From assembly GCF_040712315.1 (NCBI RefSeq), contig NC_134018.1, positions 43,153,335 through 43,217,334 on the forward strand: a DNA stretch of 64,000 bases, written 5' to 3'. Made by a program: the position numbers and the translations under genes. This document shows positions 21,743 through 32,686 of the stretch, piece by piece. The stretch comes from Castanea sativa (Eukaryota; Streptophyta; Magnoliopsida; Fagales; Fagaceae). Every line of letters starts with the position of its first letter. Position 1 is the first letter of the stretch. The notes beneath the pieces are model-generated. The model did no database searches and was not told the DNA's origin. It saw only the letters and a list, made by a program, of their open reading frames with translations.

Positions 21743-23969
21743 ATGGCTTCCTCTTCATCACGAAAAAGGAGGGAGCGTACTCCCAGCCCTTCTGAAGGTG
21801 AGGGCTTCTCTAGCTCTGTGCATGACGAATCACAGGGAGTCACAAAGCGCCCGACCTTCCCTTTACGGGACTCATGGTACACTCCTAGCCTGTTCTGTCC
21901 TGGGGCGTCTCATGGCGAGGCCCCTTCGTCTTCTCATGCCTGGGTATTCTCCGGTGAGGTTGGTTTTGCTAGTTCCACTCAGGTACCAGACCCAAGAGAG
22001 ATTTTAGATCTCCAGATTAGGCAGGGGGTTCGTGAGGCGGTCCCTATTTTCTTTGATTTTGTTCCTGGGAGGATCTCTGGTTGGCCCATTTGGGTGGACA
22101 AAGAACTTTCTAATGGTGAATTCATGGGTTTCCTGGAGCGCGCCGGGATCTTGAAGGTAGTGGCAATTTCTAGGAATCTCGAGGGTTTCAGAGATGCTAA
22201 GGGTCTTAGACACCTGGTACGTCGTTGGTGCCCTTCCCTTCATAACTTCTTCTTTTCTGTTGGCGAGCTTACGATCACCCTAAAGGATGTGGTCAACAAC
22301 TTCCTCCTTCTAGTGTTTGGGGACGAGAATCCATTTACCATCAATCTTTCTGACGAGGATCTCGAGGTGGAAGATGGGTTATATGCCCATTTTGGTGGGC
22401 GTGGTGCTTCTCCTGGCGGGAAACTGGCTAGAATGGGCAGATGGGTTATGAATCTTTCGCGAGAGAAAGATAAGGAGATCAGGCGGGCAGGGTTCTTGGC
22501 GCTCTGGCTCAGCAAATTTCTATTTAGTGAGTCCCTCGAGTATGGGATTAAACTCGCTTTCTTCCCCTTGGCGATCAAGATGGCCCAAGGTGCTTGGTAT
22601 CCTCTAGCCCCCATGTTTTTGGGCCATGTTTATACTCAACTGGACCTTCTACACGGGGATGAAGTTGAAGGTGACTCTTGCTGTGTGATCACCTCGTCCC
22701 TTCACTGTGTCGTCCTCCAGGTATATTATGTGGGACTGTTCTTCAGTTACTTTAGCAAAATGTAGGAATTTGAAATTTGTAAAAGATAAATTCAAGGGAT
22801 CCCTTGATGCAGTTAAAGGTCTATGTGGTAGTTCTACTGATATCCATCCCATCGTCTTTTGTTGGGCTAGTTTGAAAGGGGGTGGTCTTAATCTGGTCGA
22901 ATTATTTGATCAAGCAAGGCACTTATAGTGGCAATCTCCTCGGGAGTATGGCCACGAGTTTGCTTATGACTTTGTATTAGCTTCTTTTCTTAGTTCTCCA
23001 GGGAATACTTTTGATTTGCATCCTGGTGATGAGAGCAACCTAGCCTACTTGGCCTGTGTTAGTCCTTCATGACTTCTAGTGCCTTCCTTAAGTGGCCCCA
23101 AGTATACCCACTACTCAACACACTGGGTACTTCGGCAGTTTGGTTTTGATCAGGATATCCCTCCTGTGTTTAAGGATGTAGTACCTTCCCTCCCTTCTCT
23201 GGACCCGTTCCTGAGACCTCAGGCCTTCTCGTATTGGTCACACAGAAGTCCTCAGTTTGTGGTGCCCAACTCTCAGAGGGAAGCCTTTGCCTCTAGTGGT
23301 TTTGCTGGATATTGGAGAAGGGTATAGGAGTCCTTTGTTAACTATGTGGGTTCTGGCAAAATTGGGGGAGTTCCTAGCCCCACTATCTTTTCTGCTCCAA
23401 CATCCAATGAGCGCTTGTCCCTCCCTACTGCTGGTATTGTGTCTGCTGCTGTAAGTATCAAGACAGGGTTCACAGAGTGGCATGCTTCTAGGGATGGTTA
23501 GGTGTGCTATGCCCAGGATTTTTCGATAGAGTGGCCAGGATGTAATCCCATTGTTGGTGCTTCCTCTGGAGTGCCGATTGAAAGAGGGGCAATGGAGGCA
23601 ATTGGGGCTGCTACTCCCGTAGGTAAGGGTAAAGAGAAAAGTATTAAGCAGGAGAAAGTCAAGTAGGCCGAGCTTGAAGAAGGTGTTGAGACGGGCCATG
23701 AAACCAAGAAAAGAAAAACCGCGAGGTCCCAGAAGCAGCTGGTAATTTTTGAGGAACTTGAGAGAGTGAGTTCCCTTGCAGTGGGAAAAGAAGTTGGGTG
23801 CTTTTTAGCCCCCAAGTCTCGAGTAAAGACTAAGGTAGAGTCCTCTCTCTCTCAGGTTTCTGTGAGTTCTCCAGTCCAAGGTTTTTTGGGATCCTTTGAT
23901 ATTGTATCCCAATCTCCTCTAGGACCCTCTGGGCGTACCCGTAGTAAACAAAAGACCATTGGAGGTTCT

Positions 23970-24003
<34 letters not shown>

Positions 24004-25860
24004 GCAAGGCCTCTTCCCTTCTTCTCTTTTTATTTTTTATTTTTTATTTTTTATGGTGGTTTGTCATTGTTGCTGTAGCGCCTCTTTTTCTCTTTTAACT
24101 GATGCTTGAACATTTTCCTCCCTGCAGTCCAAGCGCAAGTCAGACCCCAAGAAAGGCAGGAGTCAATCATCCGGTGACGACGTGGTGCGTCCCTCTTCGT
24201 GCCTTTCTCTCTTTCTTCGTCTTTTTTTTTATTTTTTTATTTTTTATTGTGTACTTATACCCATATTTGTAGGTGGAAGTGTCCCCTCCCGTGGCGGGCA
24301 GGACTTTGGAGGAAGTAGGGGTTACTGCTTCTTCTGTTGGTTTTCTAAGCGTGGAAGAGGAAGCTCCTGGTGGTGGTGTAGTTGAGGGAACCAGGCAGCC
24401 AATGCAGGATGTCCCATCTATTCCATCTGTTGTTCCTCTGGCTACCTAGGATCTTGAAGCCCCTCAGCCTCTTACTTCCCAAGACCTCCAGCCTAGGCAG
24501 ACTTCTAGTCTTGCCAAAACTGTGTTGCCTGATCCTAGGTTAAGCAAAGAACCCTCAGGGGGTGCATCTCCATCCATTCAAGCAGGTAAGCCCCCACTCT
24601 TCTTTTACGAAACGCTTGACCCTGTTTACATATATTTTCTTTTTAGACTTCCCCTCTTCTCTTCTCTTTGTTAGGTCAAACTAATGCTAGATTTGCCCTT
24701 GAGGCTGCTCTTTCTTTGGAATTAGAAGGTTTTGAAGGTGTGTGTTGATCCCCTTTGCTGTGCCATCTTCTCTTTTCTTCTTCCGTGCTCTTCCTTTGCC
24801 TTTTTTTCCTATGGCAAAGCCCCCAGCATCCCTTCCTTCTTTTAACCATTTTGCTAAGGTTTCCTCACCCTTTGTTCAACGTGTTACGTGTTCCTTTACA
24901 GAGTTCTCCAAGGAATCAGAAGAGCAAGAGGGGGGAGTTCCACCACAGGAAATCAACACAGGTACTCTCCCTTCTCTTCTTTTTTGCACGTTTCTCTTTT
25001 TCTTTTTATGCCTCTTTCTTTCTTGCCTCCATTCTCCTTGTTGAATTATACCTTGTTCTTGCAGGCGTTGACACAGGTGCTGTGGATCCTCAATCCATGG
25101 TCCTTAAGGCGGCTGCGGGATCTGCTCAGATCGCTGACTCTCAGGCAAGGACCCCTCAAACTGTCCAGAAGATTGAGAGTTCTCCATCACTCATAAGTGG
25201 AGATGTATCGATGGGAGAAGCTTCAGAAGTTGTTGTTTCAGATTCTACCTCGGGGCTTCCCGCCTTCCTGGCCTGTTTTGATCTTCTGGAGTTCAACAAC
25301 CTTCCTACGAGCCATTTTCATCGCTTTGGGGCTTCCTATGGCCACTTCCTACATTTCTCCGTGCTTGTGGAGGGTCTGCCGTTATTGGAGGGGTTGTTCA
25401 AAGTCCATGGGGACTTCACCAGTGGCTTTAGGGGAGGCATGTTTCTGGGTAACATCCTGATGGAGCTGCTGTGTGCTGTGCTGATCTCCCTAAGGAATTC
25501 CTCTCTTGACTCCTTATTTGAAGAGAAGCTCTTGGAATGGAGAGGAGTGGTGTAGGATCTTTTAGAGGCGAAGTTCAACCTATCCTTCCTGCTGGTTCAC
25601 TTGCGCCCATTAGCTCATATGCTATTCCAGAGGTGGGTTTCCAGGAGTATAGATGCTGAGATCGTTGCTACCGAGGAGGCTCTAGCTTGTGCTCACAAGG
25701 TCCTGCAGGATTTGAAGGCCAAAAGGCAAAGGGTTCTACCTCCTTTAGCTATCCCCGCTATTTCTCCAGATGTTTCTTTGCTGACTGGCCTCCTTCCTTA
25801 CCTCTTTCCTAATTTAAATACATCTTTTTTTTTTGGGCTGTATAAGATTTGCCTTTCTTA
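21743..25860 (+). pseudogene. Antisense plant-mobile-domain gene carried by the Gypsy element
   Basis: Opposite in strand to gag-pol. It starts with ATG at 21743 (MASSSSRKRRERTPSPSEGE). About 330 residues match the plant mobile domain (PMD) layout: a basic Ser-rich head, then GFLERAGILKV and DVVNNFLLLVFG. A one-base shift near 22725 links to VFMWDCSSVTLAKCRNL-like sequence. That frame continues to about 24000 but is cut by at least four stops. From 24000 to 25070 short coding-like blocks alternate with T-rich, intron-like segments bounded by GT and AG. A last block at 25065-25790 ends with a helical Ala/Glu-rich stretch (VATEEALACAHKVL). PMD proteins occur both in host silencing factors (MAIN/MAIL) and in transposons; a role here is unknown. 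A GA tract at 23973-24000 interrupts it. Confidence 0.7.
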
Positions 25861-26013
25861 GACACTGTTTTTGGCTTTTCTTCCCCTTTTTTTTTTGTGA
25901 CATGGATTCTGCATTTGTATTGTCTTTTTTTTTTTTTAGGACTACTTCTGTTCCTTAATGGCATATGGGCTTGTCTCTCTCTTTTTTTTTGTACATTGTT
26001 TTTGCTGTTTCTC

Positions 26014-26015
<2 letters not shown>

Positions 26016-26064
<49 letters not shown>
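26016..26064. repeat. (TA)n microsatellite
   Basis: A long TA tract downstream of the antisense gene, between it and the integrase end. Confidence 0.9.
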
Positions 26065-26077
<13 letters not shown>

Positions 26078-26679
26078 ATCGAGTCCTGGACCATGGTCCC
26101 TATGGGTCTCACCGTAGGGGCTGGACCATGTACCTTGGTGGTTACCTTACTGCTCAGGTGCTGACTTGGGTACATCGGGTCCTTTCCCCCTCCCCTTTTT
26201 TGGGGAAGTCCTAAATCATGGACCAAGCAAGTTTTCTTTTGCCAAATACTGGGCTAGGTATCTCGGGTATTTATTATTATTATTTTTTTTACCCGTGGTC
26301 CTAGGCCATGTACTTTTGGACTAATTGTAACATAGGTCTTGGATCGTATGCCAGAGTTTTTTTTTTTTTTTTTTTTTTTGCATCGGTCCAAATATCCTCC
26401 TTAGGTCTACCCATGTTTGGATTTTTTACAGTATCATAATTTAAAGGAAATAAAGAGGCCTCATTGAATCAAAACGTGGCTGCCCATTTTGAAGAACACA
26501 GAATAATTGTTAACACAATAAGAAACCCAGAGTGTTTTTTTTTTTTGGGTTCCCGCATAATGCTATTTAAACAAAACTCATGACAAAGTAAAAAAAAAAA
26601 AAAAAAGACGAAAAATACTTAGCGGACTGGAGAAAAAAGAAAGGAAATGAGGTTCCGATGTACTGAGGGCTTTGTTTTC
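26065..26679. other. Gypsy spacer between antisense gene and integrase
   Basis: No coding region is seen on either strand. T and A homopolymers and phrases such as CCTGGACCATG and CCTAGGCCATG recur about every 100-150 bp. Confidence 0.5.
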
Positions 26680-28270
26680 CTAGGCATAGTTCTGTTTCAG
26701 CCATTTCCCATTTATGGGCTCTGTCAGGACTGTCCCATCTTCCTTTGTGAGTTAGTAATACCCACTATCATGGGCTTCCTTAATGATGTAAGGTCCTTCC
26801 CACTTTGGGGTGAATTTGGAAGGTCCTAGGAGGCTTATTCTTACATGTTTTGCTGTCCTCAGTACCAACTACCCTTCGGTGAAGGCCCTTGGGCGTACTG
26901 CCTGTGCGTACGCCCTAGTCATTCTTTGCTGGTACCTCTGGCTTCTCCTTCTAGCCAATTCTCTTTCTTCCTCTACCCCTTCCAGATTTGCCAGTCTCTT
27001 TTCATTGCTTGTGTCCTCGGTGTCCTCCTGGTTTTCTTCAAGTACTACCTTTGGTGTAGGGACGACTAACTCCACAGGACTGATGGCTTCTGTCCCATAG
27101 ACTAGGGAGAATGGTGAGAATCCTGTAGCTATCTTTATGGAGCTTTTACATGCCCAGAGTACGTCTATCAAGTGGTCACTCCATTTCCCACCATACTTAT
27201 ACTTCATTTTTTAAAGGATTTTTAATATCACCCTATTAGTGGCCTCTACCTGGCCATTTCCCTGTGGGTAGTATGGTGTAGACCTTCCATGCTTGATGCA
27301 GTACGCCTCAGTCAGGCTTTTCATGTCTTTGTTTATGAACGGGGTCCTATTGTTGCTGATCAGTCTTCTGGGGATCCCGAACCTTGTAATAATGTGTTCT
27401 CGAATGAAGTTTGTTACAGCTGCTCCTATGGCCTTTTTCAAAGGGATAGTTTCTACCCACTTTGTAAAGTACTCGGTGGTTGCTAGGATCCATATATAAC
27501 CATTAGAAGGAGGGTTTATAGGCCTTATGAGATCAAGCCCCCAAGTGTGGAAAGGCCATGGTGTTGTCATATCCTGCAGTACATTTGGGTGAGTATGAAT
27601 TGCATTTCCAAGTATTTGGCAAGCATGGCAAGTTTTGACTAGTTCCTCAGAGTCCCTTTTCATTGTTGGCCAATAATACCCCAATAGTAGCAGCTGCTTG
27701 TGAAGTCTTCTTTTTCCTGGATGACTCCCATAATCACCGGAATGGACTTCTCTGACTACTTTTCTAGCTTCCCTTGGCCCTAGGCATCTCAGGAGGTCCC
27801 CGTTGTACCCCTTCTTGAACAAGATCCCATTTTGTAAGAAGTACTTGACCACAAGTTTCTAGAGCCGGTGGGCTAATATCCTGTCGGTTGGTAGGATCCC
27901 TCGAGCCAGGTACTCCATAAGTGGAGTTCTCCAATCTTCCGTGACAAATACGGCGTAGCTTTCCTCCTTGTCTATCAAAAGTTGACATTTTTGACACTTC
28001 TCCTGTATAGTTGATGTCTCTTTATTCATGCTGGGCTAGTAGTACCCCATGCGCTGTATTCTTCTGTATACACTAATCTTTTCTGCAACCTCTCAGGCTT
28101 GGCTATGCAGCTCTTCTAATCCCAGCTTCCCTTCCTTTTCATTGATACACCTGGATAGGATCCCTCCGGGTAGTCTCCTGTATAGCTTCCCTTCTATTAT
28201 AGTGTAGTCTTTTAGCTCTTTGATACTCCCCTCATGTGTTGACCCTTTTATTTTCTCTTTGACCTTATTT
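26680..28270 (-). pseudogene. Gypsy integrase with two HHCC-like zinc-binding units
   Basis: The minus strand carries two successive HHCC-like units: an upstream degenerate one (LYRRLPGGILSRC ... KCQKCQ, about 27990-28200) and a complete one (VREVHSGDYGSHPGKRRLHK ... CHACQ, about 27630-27760). The catalytic core follows: WGLDLIRPI supplies the first Asp, and QGNGQVEATNR the Glu. The usual second Asp is Asn (LISNNRTPF), so strand transfer should fail. A C-terminal part (LGPSKFTPKWEGPYIIKEA) runs to the stop at 26680. At least four in-frame stops or shifts exist. Integrase would insert the element's DNA into the host genome. Confidence 0.85.
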
Positions 28271-28281
28271 CTCCAATCTTG

Positions 28282-28878
28282 CTACTTTAGTTCCTTGGAG
28301 AACATCCTTCGGAGGACTTCTATGATGGAGTGTTCTTGCCTACTTACTGTTATCAAGGTGTTTTTTCCCTTAATAGACATTTGGGATCCCAAGGTGGCCA
28401 GTGCATCGGCGAACCTGTTTTCACTCCTCTGGGTGTACTCGATGTTGAAGGTTTGAAATTCCTGCTCTAGCCTTTGCGCCCAAGTCCTGTAGGCTACCAA
28501 ACTTTGTTCCCTTAATGCAAAATCGCCCTTTACTTGAGAGACTACAAGATTGGAGTCTCCTAAAACCCTCATGTGCTTTACTCCTATAACGAGTGCTATG
28601 GTTAGCCCAGTCAGATACGCCTCATATTCAGCAGCGTTATTTGAGCAGGAGAATCCTAGTTTGAAAGATAAGGGTAGAGTGTCCCCATCTTCACTACTTA
28701 ATACAATTCCCAGTCCATAAGAGGTTGCCGTTGCTGACCCATCAAACCTCATTGTCCACTTTTTTCCTGGGAGTTCCATCACTGCCACCTCCCCGGGGAT
28801 TTCTTCACTTAGCGAACATTCCTCACTCCCGGGGAACTGGGCTAGCAGGTCCGCTATGGCTTGGCTTTTGACAGCCAT
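28282..28878 (-). CDS. Second (archaeal-type) RNase H of the Gypsy element
   Basis: A 198-residue intact stretch: MRFDGSATATSYGLGIVLSS gives the first catalytic Asp, NNAAEYEAYLTGL the Glu, GDSNLVVSQVKGDF the next Asp and NRFADALATLGS the last Asp. An additional RNase H of this type after the Ty3 RNase H is a hallmark of Tat-lineage elements (family knowledge). Within the element it would degrade the RNA strand of RNA:DNA hybrids. It is part of a larger polyprotein, so the start is not a real initiation site. Confidence 0.8.
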   Translation of the reverse strand: MAVKSQAIADLLAQFPGSEECSLSEEIPGEVAVMELPGKKWTMRFDGSATATSYGLGIVLSSEDGDTLPLSFKLGFSCSNNAAEYEAYLTGLTIALVIGVKHMRVLGDSNLVVSQVKGDFALREQSLVAYRTWAQRLEQEFQTFNIEYTQRSENRFADALATLGSQMSIKGKNTLITVSRQEHSIIEVLRRMFSKELK

Positions 28879-28899
28879 GGGTCCTGATGCCTATGTTGT

Positions 28900-30169
28900 A
28901 CTGAGAGAACCATTGTGCTATCATTCCTGTCAAGAGGGGCTGATAGAGGAGTGTCTTTATGGGGTGAGACTTACTTATCAAAAAGATCTGATGGGCTGAG
29001 AAATATCGTTTCAGCCTTTAGGATGCATAGATAACCACTAGGCAGGCCTTCTTTATCCTGGGGTACCAGGTTTCAGCATCCTTAAGTGTCCTGCTCATGT
29101 AGTAAATGGGTTGCTCATTCCCGTCATCATTTTCTTGCGCTAGTAGGGCTTCTATAGCTTGGGAGTTTGATGCTAAGTACAGCAACAGGGGTCGCCCACG
29201 TACTGGTGCTTGAAGGGTGGGAAGGCAGTTCATGATCAGTTGTATCCTCCGGAAGGCTTCCTATTGCTCAGCTCCCCAGGTGAACTTAGTCCCCTTTTTC
29301 AACAGTTTAGATAAGCCACTTGTGACCGAAGCTAATCCTGGCACAAACCTTCTGATGTAGGAGACCCTCCTCAAGAAGCTTTTGAGCTCCCTTACAGTTG
29401 TAGGACTTTTCATTGTGGCAATGGCCATGGCTTTCGCTGGATCCACACTTATGCCTTTATAGTGTACCAGGAACCCAAGGAATTTTCCAGCAGACACCCT
29501 GAAGGCACACTTCATGGGGTTCATGTGCAGCTTATATTTCCTGCATCTCTCAAAAACTTGTTCGAGTACCTGGAGGTGTCCTGCCTTAGTTTTTAATTTC
29601 ACCACAATATCATCCACGTAATCTTCCATTTCCTTGTGCATCATGTCGTGGAAGATGGTTGTCATGGTTCGCTAGTATGTGGCCCCCACATTTTTGAGGC
29701 CAAAGGGCATCACGGAGTAGTTAAAAATTCCAATTGGGGTTTTGAATGCTGTCTTTTTTGCATCCTGGGCAGCCATGTGGATTTGGTTGTATCCACTATA
29801 CTCGTACATAAATGAGAACATAGAACTCCCCGCGGTTGAGTCCACAAGGAGATTAATGTTAGGCAAAGGGAACTCATCTTTTGGGCATGCCTTATTTAAG
29901 TTGCGGAAGTCCACACAGCAATGGATTTGGCCATTCTTTTTCCTCACGGGTACTATGTTGGAAAGCCACTTGGGATGTTGGATGGGCTTGATGAACCCAG
30001 CTGCCAGCAATTTCTTGACTTCTTGGGTTATCTGAGCTTCTACATCAGTGTGAAAGACCCTTGCTGGTTGGACCACTGGTTTAGCTCCTAGATCCACATT
30101 GAGAGCATGGACCACCAATTCTGGATCTAGACCGGGCATCTCGTCATAGGTCCACGCAAACACGTCCAT
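28900..30169 (-). pseudogene. Gypsy reverse transcriptase and Ty3-type RNase H
   Basis: RT starts near 30110 (VVQPARVFHTDVEAQITQEV); FRNLNKACPKDEFPLPNI and MPFGLKNVGATY are typical fingers and palm sequences. A TAG at 29672-29674 interrupts RT right after GATY. The catalytic YVDDIVV follows at about 29615. RNase H remains (RPLLLYLASNSQAIEALLAQ, YYMSRTLKDAE) between 28900 and 29260, joined with further stops. This polymerase would copy element RNA into DNA in cytoplasmic particles. Confidence 0.85.
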
Positions 30170-30637
30170 GTACCTCTGGAGTAGGGCTACATATTGCTCC
30201 TTTTCTTGTGTTGTTAGCTGACTGCTGATGAAGACAGGCTTCTAGGATCTCAGTTCGGCTCCTAATTTTATTTCTATTTGCTCTTCTTCAGGCTGAATTT
30301 GGGCCTTCTAAACTGGTTCCTTGGGGATTTCTTCTTGGGCGACCATACAATCTGGTGGTCTGGGACCCTCCTGCGTAACGCATTCAGGCCCCGCACATCT
30401 TCACAAATGATAAATCACCCTTCCTCCGAGTTCTCGCAATATAACACACTTCTGGGATCCCGAGGAACTGGGCTCATTCTTTTGCCTTTTTCTCTCCAAA
30501 AGGTTTCTCAGATCATGAGTACTTCCCCCTTCCTCTTCTTTTTCCAAGACAGGTGCTCTTGGGGTCCCTAGTGTGGGGCTCTCGTCATCTAGTTCTAACT
30601 CATCATAGAACATGGTTTCCACAAAGTTCACCTCCCC

Positions 30638-31133
30638 TTAGCTAAAAGGATTATGATTGGCAGGGATCCTCACGAGCTTCCCATTCAATCTTCCCTTAAA
30701 ACATTGGTGGTACGTGGAGGGGATAAGGTGGTGCTTGTGGAGCCATGGGCGTCCCAGCAGTACATGGTAGGACACCTCCGAATTAATCACGTGGAATCTT
30801 GTCAGGGCCACTATTGGCCCTACCCTTAGAGCCAACTAGACATGTCCTTCTGTTGATTCCGGCTGATCCTCCAAATCCCGTTATCTCCATAGGGGCCCCT
30901 AGGATCCTTCTACCCGTAAGGCCCACGGCTTCCAAAGTACTTAGAGCGATGAGGTTAAGCGATGCCCCTGTGTCCATTAACGCCCTTCTGACTTGGACAC
31001 CATTTATAGTGGCCATTAGGTAAAGGGGTCTGCGATGGTCTAGATGCTCAACCTCCATATCTTCATCAGTGAAGGTTATCGCGTTGGTTGTCTCCAGGTA
31101 AGCTCGACTAGCATGGGACTTTGTGTGAAACAC
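30638..31133 (-). pseudogene. Gypsy aspartic protease
   Basis: RRALMDTGASLNLIALSTLE contains the DTGAS active-site motif of retropepsins. A frame change near 30800 moves the rest (VINSEVSYHVLLGRPWLHKH) into another frame, and another shift near 31130 separates it from gag. It would cleave the Gag-Pol polyprotein. About 470 bp of acidic linker (30170-30637) separates it from RT. Confidence 0.8.
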
Positions 31134-32625
31134 TCCATTCCTGAATCTGCTGCTATGCTCATGAGGGACTCTGTGGCCACCCTTCTTGCTTCTGGTCCAA
31201 ATCCTAGCTGGTTAAATAGTGATCTAAACTTGGGGTTTTTCTGGAGAGTTCTGACGGTGCTTGGGTGGAAGGATCCTTCAGATTCTTCTGCTTCTGCTGG
31301 GTTCCCATGAATCACCACAGCCACCACCCCCTTTCCTTTGTGATTGGGTAGAGGGTTCCTTTGCACCTCTGGCTCCTTTTGAGTGAGTTCTAGGGTTCCT
31401 TCCCTTAGCTTCTTATGAAAAAGTCTACGGAGGGTCCAGCAGTCTTTGGTGGAGTGCTTGACATAATTATGATTTCTACAAAATAACGGGTCCTTCCTCT
31501 CTTCTTCAGTTGGTGGCCTGGACGCGGTAAATGACTTGACCACCCCATCTCCAATCCACTTATCCAGGACCTGGTTCAATTCTTCTGTGGTACATAGGAT
31601 CACCGGAGGTTCCTCAAATATTTTCTCGTCAGGCTTCTTCCTTTTTTCTCCCACTGATGCTGTCATGGCCTGGGGTACTAGCACCCTCTTTGTCCTCATA
31701 GTCTGCGCTGTTCTTCTAGTTCTCTGTAGCAAGTTAGCGAACTGAGTTATGCATAGATTTTCGAGATTGAGTCTGTAATCAAAGAGCATGTTGGATATGC
31801 AGGTTTCCACGAGCTCCTTTTCTTCGTGGTCTCCGTAGCAATCTAGAGACACGTCTTCAAATCTCTTGATGAACTGGACAAGGTCTTCTCCTGGCCTTTG
31901 TCGTACCATTTGAAGGTTTTGGAAGGTGACCTTGTCCTCACCTGGGTAATACTTTGCGCAGAACCTCTCCATCATTTCGTCCCAGGTTCTAATGGACCCA
32001 GGCTTCAGAGTGGTGTACCACGTGTATGCTCTGTCTACTAGGGACTTAGCAAACTCCCTTAGGCCCAGCTCTCGATCTCCTGCATAGGGGCCCATAGTGT
32101 GTATAAACCTGCTCACATGTTCCATAGCGCTTCCACTCCTTCCATCAAAAGGATGGAACTTCGAGGGTTCATATCCTTTGGGATATGGCTTGCCGAGGAG
32201 CTTTGGTGGGAATGGGGGATCCCGAGAAAATTGCTTGGGAATCCTTGAGAGCTTTTCCCTTTCCTGCTCCATCAGGGCACTAACATCTACCAGCGTCAGG
32301 TACTGGGGGTTGGTTCCCCCTCCTACTGCTGACCCTTCTTCTGGCTGGGCTCTGTCCTGGTTGACCACAGGGGGAACAAATCCCTGATTTCATGTGTCCT
32401 GCCCTCTTTAAGGAGGCGAATCTCTTGCTGCAAATCCTTCAGCATTTCTGTCATTCGAGCCATGGGGTCTGGCTCCTGTCTTGCGTGCCTTTATCCTGAT
32501 ACAACCTCCTGTTCTACTAGAGGCACCTCGTTCCTTTGCCTGGAGGCCACCTCGTTTTCTCCTACGGGTTTAGTTGCCGCGGGTGGTACATTGGTACCTT
32601 TGCTGTTCCTTGCTCTTGAAGCCAT
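31076..32625 (-). pseudogene. Gypsy gag
   Basis: Initiation is at 32625 (MASRARNSKGTNVPPAATKP). A stop near 32490 and a frame change near 32380 lead into a 430-residue open frame with the retrotransposon gag fold (REFAKSLVDRAYTWYTTLKP, MMERFCAKYYPGEDKVTFQN, QRPGEDLVQFIKRFEDVSLD). The C-terminal part has FCRNHNYVKHSTKDCW, a single zinc-knuckle-like CxxxH/HxxxxC unit. Gag packages the element RNA. The end overlaps the protease frame. Confidence 0.8.
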
Positions 32626-32665
32626 GCTCTGTGAAGGGATTGTTTCTTCCCTCTCCTTTTCCCAG

Positions 32666-32684
32666 TCCCCAGTGGAGTTGCCAA
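32666..32684 (-). other. Gypsy primer-binding site
   Basis: The minus strand reads TTGGCAACTCCACTGGGGA two bases inside the 5' LTR, starting with the usual TGG. From memory it resembles the tRNA-Arg-type sites of Ogre/Tat elements; the exact tRNA was not checked. Confidence 0.65.
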
Positions 32685-32686
32685 AA

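Noticed and set aside
22004..22614. Minus-strand frames opposite the PMD region
   Set aside because: Shadows of the PMD coding strand; no domain.
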